NCBI GenBank assembly: GCA_001797675.1
Contig: MGQB01000004.1
Coordinates: forward strand, 1 to 64,000
DNA length: 64,000 bases
Reading direction: 5' to 3'
From: Deltaproteobacteria bacterium RBG_13_43_22
GTDB taxonomy: Bacteria; Desulfobacterota; RBG-13-43-22
Shown here: positions 34,280 through 42,649 of the stretch, piece after piece
Numbering within the stretch: position 1 is the first letter of the stretch
Layout: the number at the start of each line of letters is the position of its first letter
The notes under the pieces: model-generated
What the model was told of the DNA's origin: nothing
The model's input: the letters and a program-made list of their open reading frames with translations, nothing else
Databases searched by the model: none
Translations under genes and position numbers: made by a program

Positions 34280-35973
34280 TGATCCCTCAAGAAGAATTCA
34301 GGAAATTAAACAGGGTGCTTATCTGGGGTAAGGGTCAAACGGCTGAGGAAACGGCAACCCGCCTGACTTTATTGGGCTATGAAGTATTAAAGATTAATCC
34401 GGATGAACAATTCCAGTTGCTTAGCATTGAGGGTTTTGCCGGAGACTTCCAGGTGACCCTTCAACAAACTATTCCTTCCTTGGAAAAAGAGGGAGGGATG
34501 GAAATGCTGGAAAGAATATGGACTGAAAAGTTCGGGGCGGTTGTCTTTGCCCCGGAATTGGTTTCTGAGGGAAATTTTTCCGATTATCAGGTAGCCCCGA
34601 CTGAAAAGATTATTACGTTAGAAGAAATGCAAAAAGTTTTGATCCCGGGTTTAGACGAATTTCACCAAGGGAATCATTCTTTTTCCGCCTTACCCACGCC
34701 CGCTTCTGCCGGGGGGAGGCGAATCTTTGCGGCGCTCAAACCAGCTTCCTATGTCGCCTTTCTGGTCGGCCTGACCACCGAGGGAAATGTGTTGGATATG
34801 GCCGTGACCTTATCAGCGGCCCTGGAGATTCGAAAACGATTTCAATCACAGATCTCCATTTTTTGCCGCCAGGTCAAAGTGGCCGGGGAAGGATTGGAAC
34901 GGCTCTATCAGGCCTGCCGGGATGAGGGGGTTTTGTTTTTCAAGTTTGATCAGGAAGGCCCGGCATTGTTAAGAAGAGGGGATGAGGTTGTCCTTCAGTT
35001 TGAGGACACCATTTTAAAAAGGCCCTTTATATTGACCCCCGATCTTCTGGTCTTTGATTCCAGGCATTTGCTGTCTTCGGAGGTCCGGCAAACCGCTTTA
35101 TCGGCTGGAATAGGGATGGATAAAAGCGGTTTTCTTCAATCCGCTAATGTTCATTTTCTACCCCAAGCCTCGGAGCGGGAAGGAATATTCATCGCCGGTC
35201 CTGGCAAAGGTCCAATGCTCTCCCAGTTAAGTATCGAGGAGGCCAGGGCTACGGCCCTTTCGGTCCACCATTTTTTCCAGGGCCTGACTTCCGAAACAAT
35301 GAATCAGGAGGTTAGTGTGGATAAAGGGCTTTGCACCCTTTGTCTGACCTGTCTCCGGTTTTGTCCCCACCAGGCCGTGGGCTTTACCCACCGGGTTTTT
35401 ATTCATCCCCTGGCCTGCCGGCGCTGCGGTATCTGTGCCAGCGAGTGCCCGATGGATGCTATCCAGATTGAGGGTTATTCGGATAATGAGGTTGAAGAAA
35501 AACTTATGGCCCTTCAAGAGAGAGGGGACAAGCCTGAATTCAGTCAGCCTCGAATCGTCGTTTTTGGATGCCAGCGGTCGGCCGGAGTGGCTTGGGAGGG
35601 AGCTGAAAGCTCAAAGCTGAAAGCGCAAAGCAACCTAGAATTCATACCCTTACCGTGTGCCGGTAAACTGGATCCTGATCATGTATTGAAAGCCTTGTCT
35701 GTCGGAGCTGATGGAATATTGGTCCTGGCCTGTCCGGAAGAAAACTGCCGTTCGGTGCATGGGAACACTTATGCCCGGGAGCGTATCATGGAAATCCGAA
35801 AATATATGGAAGAGGCCGGAGTCAATCCGGGGAGAATCCGTTTTGAACACCTTTCGAGCAATATGGAATGGTATTTAAAGGAAATAATCAAGCAATTTTC
35901 CGAAACATTAGAGGAATTGAGTAATCCGCAATCCGCAATCCGAAATCCGAAATGGAAAAATGGACCCCATTGA
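34279..35973 (+). CDS. HdrA-like / ferredoxin / MvhD-domain fusion, QmoB-type
   Basis: A 564-residue protein. The N-terminal 330 residues resemble the C-terminal half of HdrA, with a divergent Rossmann region ('VLIWGKGQTAEETATRLT'). Two [4Fe-4S] motifs follow, 'CTLCLTCLRFCP' (about 352) and 'CRRCGICASECP' (about 378). An MvhD domain then runs from 'IVVFGCQRSAGVAW' to 'ADGILVLACPEENCRSVHGN' (about 485), with Cys where the separate MvhD has Sec. Two heptad tracts (35602-35630 and 35927-35953) lie inside the coding frame and encode an extra loop and the last residues. The architecture is that of QmoB. It overlaps the HdrA-like gene by one base and hdrC by 14 bp. Confidence 0.85.
   Translation: MIPQEEFRKLNRVLIWGKGQTAEETATRLTLLGYEVLKINPDEQFQLLSIEGFAGDFQVTLQQTIPSLEKEGGMEMLERIWTEKFGAVVFAPELVSEGNFSDYQVAPTEKIITLEEMQKVLIPGLDEFHQGNHSFSALPTPASAGGRRIFAALKPASYVAFLVGLTTEGNVLDMAVTLSAALEIRKRFQSQISIFCRQVKVAGEGLERLYQACRDEGVLFFKFDQEGPALLRRGDEVVLQFEDTILKRPFILTPDLLVFDSRHLLSSEVRQTALSAGIGMDKSGFLQSANVHFLPQASEREGIFIAGPGKGPMLSQLSIEEARATALSVHHFFQGLTSETMNQEVSVDKGLCTLCLTCLRFCPHQAVGFTHRVFIHPLACRRCGICASECPMDAIQIEGYSDNEVEEKLMALQERGDKPEFSQPRIVVFGCQRSAGVAWEGAESSKLKAQSNLEFIPLPCAGKLDPDHVLKALSVGADGILVLACPEENCRSVHGNTYARERIMEIRKYMEEAGVNPGRIRFEHLSSNMEWYLKEIIKQFSETLEELSNPQSAIRNPKWKNGPH
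35602..35630 (+). repeat. Heptad-repeat tract inside the QmoB-like coding sequence
   Basis: Four 7-nt units of the AGCTGAA/AGCTCAA type in tandem, encoding about ten residues ('AESSKLKAQS') in the MvhD domain between the first cysteine and 'FIPLPCAGK'. The length keeps the frame open. Confidence 0.6.
35927..35953 (+). repeat. Heptad-repeat tract at the 3' end of the QmoB-like gene
   Basis: Tandem AATCCGC and AATCCGA units encode the terminal 'SNPQSAIRNP' of the protein, seven bases before the hdrC start codon. Confidence 0.6.
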
Positions 35974-36430
35974 CCTCAAAAAATTAGATCCCGATTTCAA
36001 ACATCGGCTGGCCCGGGAATTAGGCGGGGAGCAGATAAAGAAATGTTTTTCCTGCGGGGTCTGCTCGGCTCGTTGTCCGATTGAAAAAATCGAACCGGAA
36101 TATAACCCGCGGAGGATCATTCGCATGATTCTGCTGGGGATGGAGGAAGAACTGCTCAAAGAAGAATTTCTATGGCACTGTTCGACCTGTTATACCTGCC
36201 AGGAAAGCTGTCCTCAGGAAGTTGATTTTACCGAAGTTATCTTTGTCCTTCGCAATATGGCCGTTCGCAAGGGTTTAGCCCCGGCGGGTTTGGGTGCTGC
36301 CCGGAATCTGCTTGATCAACAGGGGCGGATGTATGAGATCGGAGATTTCGAGAATGAAAAACGAAAGGAAATGGGGTTGCCGGAAATTAAGGGGAACGCC
36401 AAAGATTACAGGGAATTATTAAAAGATTGA
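35960..36430 (+). CDS. hdrC: Heterodisulfide reductase subunit C-like Fe-S protein
   Basis: A 156-residue soluble protein with two CxxCxxCxxxC [4Fe-4S] motifs, 'CFSCGVCSARCP' (about 29) and 'CSTCYTCQESCP' (about 74), and the 'YNPRRIIRMILLGMEEELL' helix typical of HdrC between them. There is no membrane domain, so it is HdrC rather than QmoC. It hands electrons to HdrB. It overlaps the previous gene by 14 bp. The partner hdrB is 293 bp away, separated by an inverted-repeat element. Confidence 0.92.
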   Translation: MDPIDLKKLDPDFKHRLARELGGEQIKKCFSCGVCSARCPIEKIEPEYNPRRIIRMILLGMEEELLKEEFLWHCSTCYTCQESCPQEVDFTEVIFVLRNMAVRKGLAPAGLGAARNLLDQQGRMYEIGDFENEKRKEMGLPEIKGNAKDYRELLKD

Positions 36431-36482
36431 CAGGTTCTTACATCAGAATTTTGAGAATTTATCTCTAACTTTTTTGTTCAAG

Positions 36483-36692
36483 GGTCATAGGGGGTCTTGT
36501 TTTTTGGGGTTGTCCAAAGGGTAATTATGAGTTTCCAATCCGGCCAGTCCAGTCCCGCCGCTGGCGGGATTTCGGGCAAGGGTCCTGGAGGCCCCCAGGG
36601 GCCTGTCTCAGAATTAAGTTAAATATTTGGCCCGGCAAAGAAGCTCATGGCTTGGAGGTGGACAATCCCAAAAAACAAGACCCCCTATGACC
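36483..36692. mobile_element. MITE-like element with 33-bp terminal inverted repeats, copy 1
   Basis: The ends 36483-36515 and 36660-36692 are reverse complements with one mismatch in 33 bp (GGTCATAGGG at the outer tip, TTGTCC inside). The 210-bp element has no coding frame and contains internal hairpins (CCCGCC/GGCGGG; AGGCCCC/GGGGCCT). It sits between hdrC and hdrB. A related copy at 43809-44026 shares the inner half of the ends and the right interior. I see no target-site duplication. Confidence 0.6.
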
Positions 36693-36723
36693 ATCCCAAT
36701 TTCAAATATATTCGGTTAGGTTC

Positions 36724-37608
36724 ATGATGAAATATGCTTTCTTTTTGGGATGTACGGTTCCGGTCCGCAATCTGAATTACGAGCTTTCAGCCCGGTGGGT
36801 GGCCAGGGAATTGGGATTGGAGTTAGTTGATCTCGAGGATTTTCAATGCTGCGGATTCCCTTTGAAATCGCTCAATCTACTGGATTCATTGGTCGTAGCC
36901 GCCCGAAACCTGGCCCTGGCCGAACAGGCCGGTTTACCGGTATGTACCTTATGCAGCGCCTGTGGAGGTTTTTTAAGTGAAGCGAACTCTCATCTTCAGC
37001 ATAACCATGATTTAAAAAGTCAGGTCAATGACCGACTGAAGGTTTCCGGATTGGAATACAAGGGAACAATCCAGGTCAAACATTTTATCCGTATCCTCTA
37101 TGAAGAGATCGGCATTGAAAGAATACGGGAAAGAATCACCCGACCGCTTTATGGCTTTTCTTTCGCCCCTCACTATGGCTGTCATTATATCAAACCGGCC
37201 CGGACCGCCGGCGGGATAGATCCGGTTGAGGATCCTAAATCATTGACCGAATTGATTGAGGTCACCGGGGCTAAGGCCCTCCGATATGAAACCTTGCTGG
37301 ATTGCTGCGGGGGAAGTGTTTTGGGCATCAAGGAGGATCTGGCCAATACCCTGGCCGGGAACAAACTCTCCGAAGTAAACCGGCTGGGAGGCAACGGCCT
37401 GGTCCTGATTTGTCCCTTCTGCAACGTCATGTTTGAAAATCAGCAAAAAAAAATTGAGAAAAAACTGGAACAAAAACTCAAAGTGCCGGTTCTATACTAT
37501 TCCCAGTTATTGGGGTTGGCCCTGGGGACCGACCCGGATACATTGGGGTTTAAGTTGAATCGAATCAAAGACAAGGAATTTTTAACCGGGTTTGAAAGGA
37601 GGGATTGA
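36724..37608 (+). CDS. hdrB: Heterodisulfide reductase subunit B-like protein
   Basis: HdrB carries the unusual Fe-S cluster(s) that cleave disulfide-type substrates. The 294-residue protein has the two CCG domains: 'CCGFP' with 'CTLCSACGGF' (about 41-80), and 'HYGCHYIKP' (about 155) with 'LDCCGGSV' (about 195) and 'ICPFCNVMFENQQ' (about 225-237). All cysteines of the double CX(n)CCGX(n)CXXC pattern appear present. Two ATG codons in tandem start the gene. It is followed immediately by the GcvH-like gene. Confidence 0.92.
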   Translation: MMKYAFFLGCTVPVRNLNYELSARWVARELGLELVDLEDFQCCGFPLKSLNLLDSLVVAARNLALAEQAGLPVCTLCSACGGFLSEANSHLQHNHDLKSQVNDRLKVSGLEYKGTIQVKHFIRILYEEIGIERIRERITRPLYGFSFAPHYGCHYIKPARTAGGIDPVEDPKSLTELIEVTGAKALRYETLLDCCGGSVLGIKEDLANTLAGNKLSEVNRLGGNGLVLICPFCNVMFENQQKKIEKKLEQKLKVPVLYYSQLLGLALGTDPDTLGFKLNRIKDKEFLTGFERRD

Positions 37609-37610
37609 TT

Positions 37611-38042
37611 ATGGAAATGGAAGGATACTTTTTCCCGGACGATTTATGGTATGATAAAAATCATTTCTGGGCGAGGATCGAAGGGGACAGTGTGGTGATG
37701 GGTACCACCGACTTCGCCCAAAAGCTGGCCGGCGATATCGGCTATGTAGAATTGCCGGAGGAAGGGCGCAAGGTTCAGCAAGGCAAACCGTTCGGTTCCA
37801 TTGAATCCGGAAAATGGGTGGGCAGGATCTATGCGGTTTTTTCCGGTGAGGTGACCGCGGTTAATGAAGCTTTGGAAGATGAGCCGGAGAAGATCAATGC
37901 CTCCCCTTATGAAGACGGCTGGATTTGTAAGATCTCTCCCGAGAATCTGGAAGGAGAAAAACAAAACCTGATGGCGGCTGCTGATATGAAACCCTTTATT
38001 GAATCGGAAATCCTCAGGGTGAAAGAGTTGATGAACAAATAA
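37611..38042 (+). CDS. GcvH-like lipoyl carrier protein
   Basis: A 143-residue protein of the glycine cleavage H family: 'DLWYDKNHFWARIEGDSVVMGTTDFAQKLAGDIGYVELPEEG' corresponds to the H-protein N-terminal half, and 'GSIESGKWVGRIYAVFSGEV' holds the predicted lipoyl-lysine (ESxK). No other gcv gene is nearby. It starts two bases after hdrB (GGAGG eight bases before the ATG at 37611; a TTG at 37605 is less likely). Lipoate carriers next to Hdr-like genes are known in the sHdr sulfur-oxidation system (LbpA), so a role as partner of this Hdr is a reasonable inference. Confidence 0.85.
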   Translation: MEMEGYFFPDDLWYDKNHFWARIEGDSVVMGTTDFAQKLAGDIGYVELPEEGRKVQQGKPFGSIESGKWVGRIYAVFSGEVTAVNEALEDEPEKINASPYEDGWICKISPENLEGEKQNLMAAADMKPFIESEILRVKELMNK

Positions 38043-38046
38043 AAAC

Positions 38047-38152
38047 CGTTCAAAGTTCAAGGTTCACAGTTCAAAGTTAAAGGCAGAAAACTGTAAACCT
38101 ATTACTTTGTGTGACAATAACTTTGAACATAGAACGTTGAACATTGAACTTT
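38047..38152. repeat. Heptad-repeat palindrome
   Basis: The left arm 38047-38080 is GTTCAAA/GTTCAAG-type units and the right arm 38118-38152 is the inverted copy (TTTGAAC/GTTGAAC). Spacing between arms is about 37 bp. It lies between the GcvH-like gene and the FAD/Fe-S oxidoreductase. Confidence 0.65.
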
Positions 38153-38173
38153 ATTTTTTGGAAGGAGTTTTAG

Positions 38174-40756
38174 ATGGGGTATATCGAAGAAATCAAAAAC
38201 GTCGTTGGAGAGGGAAATGTCCATACCGGCCTGATTGACCGCATCGGTTTTTCCCGGGACATGTCGGTTCATGAAGGGCTTCCTGATGTGATCGTTTTTG
38301 CCCAAACCTCGGATCAGGTCAGCCGAATCGTCAAAGTTGCTGCCGCCCAAAACATCCCGGTTGTGGCCCGCGGGGCCGGCACCAGCGTGACCGGAGCCGT
38401 TTTACCGGCCAAGGGAGGCATCCTGCTGGATCTTTCACGGATGAATCAAGTCATAGAAATCAATAAAAACGACGGTTACGTTGTTGTTGAACCGGGCATT
38501 ATCTGCAACGCCTTGAACGCCCGGTTGGAACCGACCCATTTTTTCCCGCCCGATCCGGGCAGTGCCCCGGCCTGCACCATCGGTGGTATGATCGCCTGCA
38601 ATGCCAGCGGGGTTCGGGCGGTCAAGTATGGGACCACCAGGGATTATGTCAAGGGCCTGGAAGTCGTCCTGGCCGACGGCCAGGTGATCCATACCGGAAC
38701 ATTGGCCCCGAAAAGTTCGGCCGGTTATGATCTGACCCGTCTTTTCGCAACCTCGGAAGGGACCCTGGGGATTATCACCGCGGCCACTTTGAAGATCCTT
38801 CCCAAACCGGCCTACCTGGCTTTTGCTAAACTGCTCTTTCCTTCGGTCGATCAAGCCGGGGAGGCGGTGGTTAAGATATTGACCTCAGGCATTCCCTTGT
38901 CCGCCTGTGAGATCCTTGACGAGGTTTCCATTGGGGTAGTCAAACAGGCCATGAACCTGGAAATCCCTTCCCAGGTCAAATGTCTCCTTTTCGTGGAGAT
39001 TGACGGACACCGTCAGGCGATTCTGGATCAGATGACTCAAATTGACGCTATTTGCAAAGAGTTCGGGGGACTGGGGAACGAATGGTCTGATGATCCGGCC
39101 AAACGCCTGGTCATGTGGTCAGCCAGACAGGGGCTGGTTCCTTCCTTGTCACGAGTCAAGCCGGGTTACCGGCAGATTCCGATAGTTGAGGATTTTGGAG
39201 TGCCGATCAGTCAAATCAAATCCATCATCCATGAAATCCAGAAAATCGGCCGGGAACATGATTCTCCCATCGCCACCTTCGGCCACATCGGTGATGGAAA
39301 TCTTCATGCCGTGCTCATTATGGATGTGCGTAAATCCAAGGAATGGGAGACCCTGCGTAAAATCAGTCAGGATTTTCTGGCCCTCACAATGAAATATAAA
39401 GGGACCTTGACCGCGGAACATGGACTGGGAATGGCCAAGTCTCCCTTCATCAGAAAAGAACTTGGTTCCTCTCTGGAAATCATGGAAACTATTAAGAAGG
39501 CTCTGGATCCCCAAAATATTCTGAATCCGGGAAAATTGGGGTTTACGGATAGTATCAAAGATATTTTTGAAAAATCCGCATACGCCCCTTTAATGGAAAA
39601 ACCGGGAGCCATTAAAAGCTTTGGGGAAAAGATCGACCATGAAATCATGGCCTGCATCTTATGCGGGTTCTGTCGGGCGGGATGTCCCACCTATTCCCAG
39701 ACCGGCCTGGAAACCATGAACGCCCGGGGCAGGGTGCTTTTGGCTTTCGACTTGATGAGCGGCCGTCTCGAGCCCTCTGAAGAGATAGCCAAGCGACTAT
39801 ACCAATGCACCACCTGTCTGAATTGCAAATATACCTGTCCTTCCCGGGTGGAGGTTGCCGATGTGGTCCAGGCGGCCAGGAAAAGATTGGCGGATAATGG
39901 ATTCCTGCCGCCGGTCTTTCAAAGCAGCACCAAAAGTATTGCCCAGTATGGCAATCCTTTCGGTGAACCGAGGGAGAAGCGAACCGATGTCTTTCCTGCC
40001 GGCTTTAAAACGGGAGGGAAGGGGGCCAATGTCCTGCTCTTTGCCGGGTGTGTGGCCTCTTATCAGGACATCAATATGATTCCGAACCTGATGACCATAT
40101 TGGATAAGGCCGGTATTGCCTATACGACTCTGGGACAGGAAGAGGATTGCTGCGGGTATCTGAGTTATCTGATCGGAGCCGAAGGTGATTTTAAAGTCTG
40201 TGTAAAAAACAACTCCAAAAAATTTGCCGATCTGGGAGTCAAGGAGATCGTCACCAGCTGCCCGGGGTGCTTTCGAACCCTTTCCAAATTGTATCCCGAA
40301 TATGGCGGGAATGCGGCGGTAAAGGTCCACCACGTCGTTATTTATCTGAATGAACTGATGAGCCAGGGCAAGATCCCTTTAAAGGGGAAGGAAACGATGG
40401 TGGCGGCCTATCATGATCCCTGCGATCTGGGACGTCATATGCAGGTCTTTGAAGAACCACGGAATCTCCTGAAACAAATCCCCGGGGTACAGCTGAATGA
40501 ATTTAAAATGAACCGCCTTCTGGCCAAGTGCTGCGGCAGTGGGGGAGGGGTCAAAGGTTTTGACAATCCACTCAGTCAGGACATTGCCTATGACCGGGTC
40601 CTCCAGGCCCTGGAGGTCGGGGCCGAGTTGATCGTTTCGGCCTGTCCTTCCTGCAAGAGTAACCTGACCCAGGGGGCGGCTCGTTTGCGGAAGGAGAAAA
40701 AAGGGAAGATCAAAGTCAAAGACATTACGGAAGTGATTGCTTCGGCCTTGGCCTAA
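38174..40756 (+). CDS. GlcD-GlcF type FAD and Fe-S oxidoreductase (fused D-2-hydroxyacid dehydrogenase)
   Basis: An 860-residue fusion. Residues about 35-180 are a PCMH FAD domain ('VVARGAGTSVTGAV', 'PPDPGSAPACTIGGMIACNASG'), about 215-455 the GlcD C-terminal domain ('HIGDGNLHAV', 'LTAEHGLGMAKSP'). Two [4Fe-4S] motifs follow, 'CILCGFCRAGCP' (about 493) and 'CTTCLNCKYTCP' (about 545). Two CCG domains end it ('EDCCGYL', 'AKCCGSGGG'). Such proteins oxidise lactate, glycolate or other 2-hydroxyacids and pass electrons to quinone, ETF or Hdr-type partners. GGAAGGAG precedes the ATG. It ends the Hdr gene cluster on the plus strand; substrate is not determined. Confidence 0.9.
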   Translation: MGYIEEIKNVVGEGNVHTGLIDRIGFSRDMSVHEGLPDVIVFAQTSDQVSRIVKVAAAQNIPVVARGAGTSVTGAVLPAKGGILLDLSRMNQVIEINKNDGYVVVEPGIICNALNARLEPTHFFPPDPGSAPACTIGGMIACNASGVRAVKYGTTRDYVKGLEVVLADGQVIHTGTLAPKSSAGYDLTRLFATSEGTLGIITAATLKILPKPAYLAFAKLLFPSVDQAGEAVVKILTSGIPLSACEILDEVSIGVVKQAMNLEIPSQVKCLLFVEIDGHRQAILDQMTQIDAICKEFGGLGNEWSDDPAKRLVMWSARQGLVPSLSRVKPGYRQIPIVEDFGVPISQIKSIIHEIQKIGREHDSPIATFGHIGDGNLHAVLIMDVRKSKEWETLRKISQDFLALTMKYKGTLTAEHGLGMAKSPFIRKELGSSLEIMETIKKALDPQNILNPGKLGFTDSIKDIFEKSAYAPLMEKPGAIKSFGEKIDHEIMACILCGFCRAGCPTYSQTGLETMNARGRVLLAFDLMSGRLEPSEEIAKRLYQCTTCLNCKYTCPSRVEVADVVQAARKRLADNGFLPPVFQSSTKSIAQYGNPFGEPREKRTDVFPAGFKTGGKGANVLLFAGCVASYQDINMIPNLMTILDKAGIAYTTLGQEEDCCGYLSYLIGAEGDFKVCVKNNSKKFADLGVKEIVTSCPGCFRTLSKLYPEYGGNAAVKVHHVVIYLNELMSQGKIPLKGKETMVAAYHDPCDLGRHMQVFEEPRNLLKQIPGVQLNEFKMNRLLAKCCGSGGGVKGFDNPLSQDIAYDRVLQALEVGAELIVSACPSCKSNLTQGAARLRKEKKGKIKVKDITEVIASALA

Positions 40757-40767
40757 AAATAAAAAGG

Positions 40768-40800
40768 CGAATCCAGAATCCAGGAGTCAGAATTCAGAAT
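40768..40800. repeat. Heptad-repeat tract
   Basis: Tandem GAATCCA, GAATCCA, GGAGTCA, GAATTCA-type 7-nt units. No inverted partner was seen within the gap. Confidence 0.5.
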
Positions 40801-40857
40801 AAAATCTTCAGAGAAAAAAGATGGAGATTTATGAGTTTCGTGCAAAAGTCCAGCGAT

Positions 40858-40926
40858 GTCATTCCGGCGAAAGCCGGAATCCAGTCTTTTCAATGCATTC
40901 TGGACACCGGCTTTCGCCGGTGTGAC
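40858..40926. repeat. REP-like double hairpin
   Basis: Two 27-bp units at 40858-40884 and 40900-40926 in inverted orientation. Each contains its own hairpin (ATTCCGGC/GCCGGAAT and ACACCGGC/GCCGGTGT), with compensating base changes between the two units. Single copies recur at 55381-55407 and, truncated, at 63628-63649. Confidence 0.65.
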
Positions 40927-41032
40927 GAAATTTGAGAGATTTGCAAGAGGCTCTCATGTAACCCTTTTAACAGAGACCTTTTATCAAGAAGGGATTGACC
41001 TATAAATCCTTGAAGAAAAGGAGAAAATCATT

Positions 41033-42616
41033 ATGGCTAAAAGCAAATGGATGCATATGGGAACGGTTCTCAAGATGAATGCCGTCAACTTTCCGGAAAA
41101 ACTCGGATGGCAGGATAAATCCAAAGAATTCACCTTTAAACAATGGAACGACCGCTCTTGTCGTTTGGCCAACGGTCTTAAAAAACTGGGGGTTAAACAC
41201 AAACAACGGTTCGCCGTTCTGGCCTACAACCGGGGGGAATGGATGGATATTTATGCCGGGGCGGCCAAGGGAGGCCAGATTGTCGTTCCGCTCATGTTCA
41301 GGCTGGCAGGGCCGGACATTGAATTTATCGTCAATCATTCGGAATGCAAAGGAATGATTGTTGAAGCGCCTTTTGTGGATCTGGTTAATGGGATCAAAGA
41401 TAAAATGCCGGTCCCGAAAAACGGATATGTATTTTTGGGTGACGGCCCTGTTCCCAAGGGCTATATCGGCTATGAAGAATGGCTGGCCGGTTCTTCGGCT
41501 GAAGAGCCGGATTATACGGTGGATGCCGCTGACCCCTGGACCTTCATGTACACTTCCGGAACCACCGGCCGTCCCAAGGGCGTGGTTCGGTCTCACGAAA
41601 GCTATCTGGCTGATTATTATTTGAACAATATCAATATGGGGGTCCACAACACCGATAAGGTGATGCTGGTTATGCCCATGTGCCACGTCAATTCTATCTT
41701 TTATTCTTTTCCCTATACCCTGGTCACGGCTCCGGTCTTTGTTTACAATATGGTCTCCTTTGATCCTGAGGACCTTTTGAAAACTATCGCCGAATATAAG
41801 ATTACCTTTACCTCTCTGGTGCCCACCCATTACATCATGATCCTGTCCCTGCCCGATGAGATTAAACAAAACATTGATGTTTCCTCCATCCGTCAGCTCC
41901 TGATTTCCTCGGCCCCGGCCCGCAAGGATCTCAAGCTGGCCATTATGGATTATTTTAAAAATGCCGAACTCTGGGAGGCCTACGGGTCCACCGAAGGTGG
42001 ATTGGTAACCTTGCTGCGGCCCGAGGATCAATTTAAAAAATTGGGCTCCATCGGACGTGAAATCTTCGGGACCGACCGGATCCGTATTCTGGATGAAAAG
42101 CGTCAGCCGGTCCCGGACGGCGAGGTGGGAGAGCTTTTTTACCGGACCCCTATGCTTTTCACCAAATATTGGAAAGAACCGGAAAAAACCAAAGAGGCCT
42201 TTGACAACGGCTGGTCCTCGGCCGGTGATATGGTCCGCCGGGATGAAGACGGCTACTATGTTTTGGTGGATCGCAAGGCCAATATGATTATCACCGGCGG
42301 AGAGAATGTTTATCCTTCCGAGGTGGAAAATGTGGTCGGCAGTCATCCGGCGGTGAAAGATGTGGCCGTTATCGGGGTGCCGGATAATAAATGGGGGGAG
42401 GCTATCAAGGCCGTTGTGATCCTGCACGAAGGGGTTAAGGGGACCCCCGCCCTGGCCAAGGAGATCATGGATCATTGTCAGGGGAAAATCGCCGGATTTA
42501 AAAAACCCAAGACCATCGATTTTATCACCGATGCCGATATGCCGCGAACCGGAACCGGCAAGATCCTGCACCGGATCTTGAGGGAAAAATACGGGAAATG
42601 GAGTGATCAGGGGTAA
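41033..42616 (+). CDS. AMP-dependent acyl-CoA ligase
   Basis: A 527-residue acyl-CoA synthetase: A3 'FMYTSGTTGRPKGVVRSH' (about 170-187), A5 'EAYGSTEGG', A7 'NGWSSAGDM', A8 'YYVLVDRKANMIITGGENVYPSEVE' and terminal lysine motif 'PRTGTGKILHRIL'. Substrate class cannot be read safely; it resembles medium- or long-chain fatty acid or aromatic-acid ligases. GGAG lies nine bases before the ATG. The next gene encodes a small membrane protein 33 bp downstream. The long open frame on the opposite strand is a codon-bias shadow. Confidence 0.9.
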   Translation: MAKSKWMHMGTVLKMNAVNFPEKLGWQDKSKEFTFKQWNDRSCRLANGLKKLGVKHKQRFAVLAYNRGEWMDIYAGAAKGGQIVVPLMFRLAGPDIEFIVNHSECKGMIVEAPFVDLVNGIKDKMPVPKNGYVFLGDGPVPKGYIGYEEWLAGSSAEEPDYTVDAADPWTFMYTSGTTGRPKGVVRSHESYLADYYLNNINMGVHNTDKVMLVMPMCHVNSIFYSFPYTLVTAPVFVYNMVSFDPEDLLKTIAEYKITFTSLVPTHYIMILSLPDEIKQNIDVSSIRQLLISSAPARKDLKLAIMDYFKNAELWEAYGSTEGGLVTLLRPEDQFKKLGSIGREIFGTDRIRILDEKRQPVPDGEVGELFYRTPMLFTKYWKEPEKTKEAFDNGWSSAGDMVRRDEDGYYVLVDRKANMIITGGENVYPSEVENVVGSHPAVKDVAVIGVPDNKWGEAIKAVVILHEGVKGTPALAKEIMDHCQGKIAGFKKPKTIDFITDADMPRTGTGKILHRILREKYGKWSDQG

Positions 42617-42649
42617 ACCTTTTAAGACGGTCCTAAAAAAGGAGAGGTT

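Noticed and set aside
38435-38854. Antisense frame within the GlcD-GlcF fusion
   Set aside because: Shadow of the real gene on the plus strand; no motifs.
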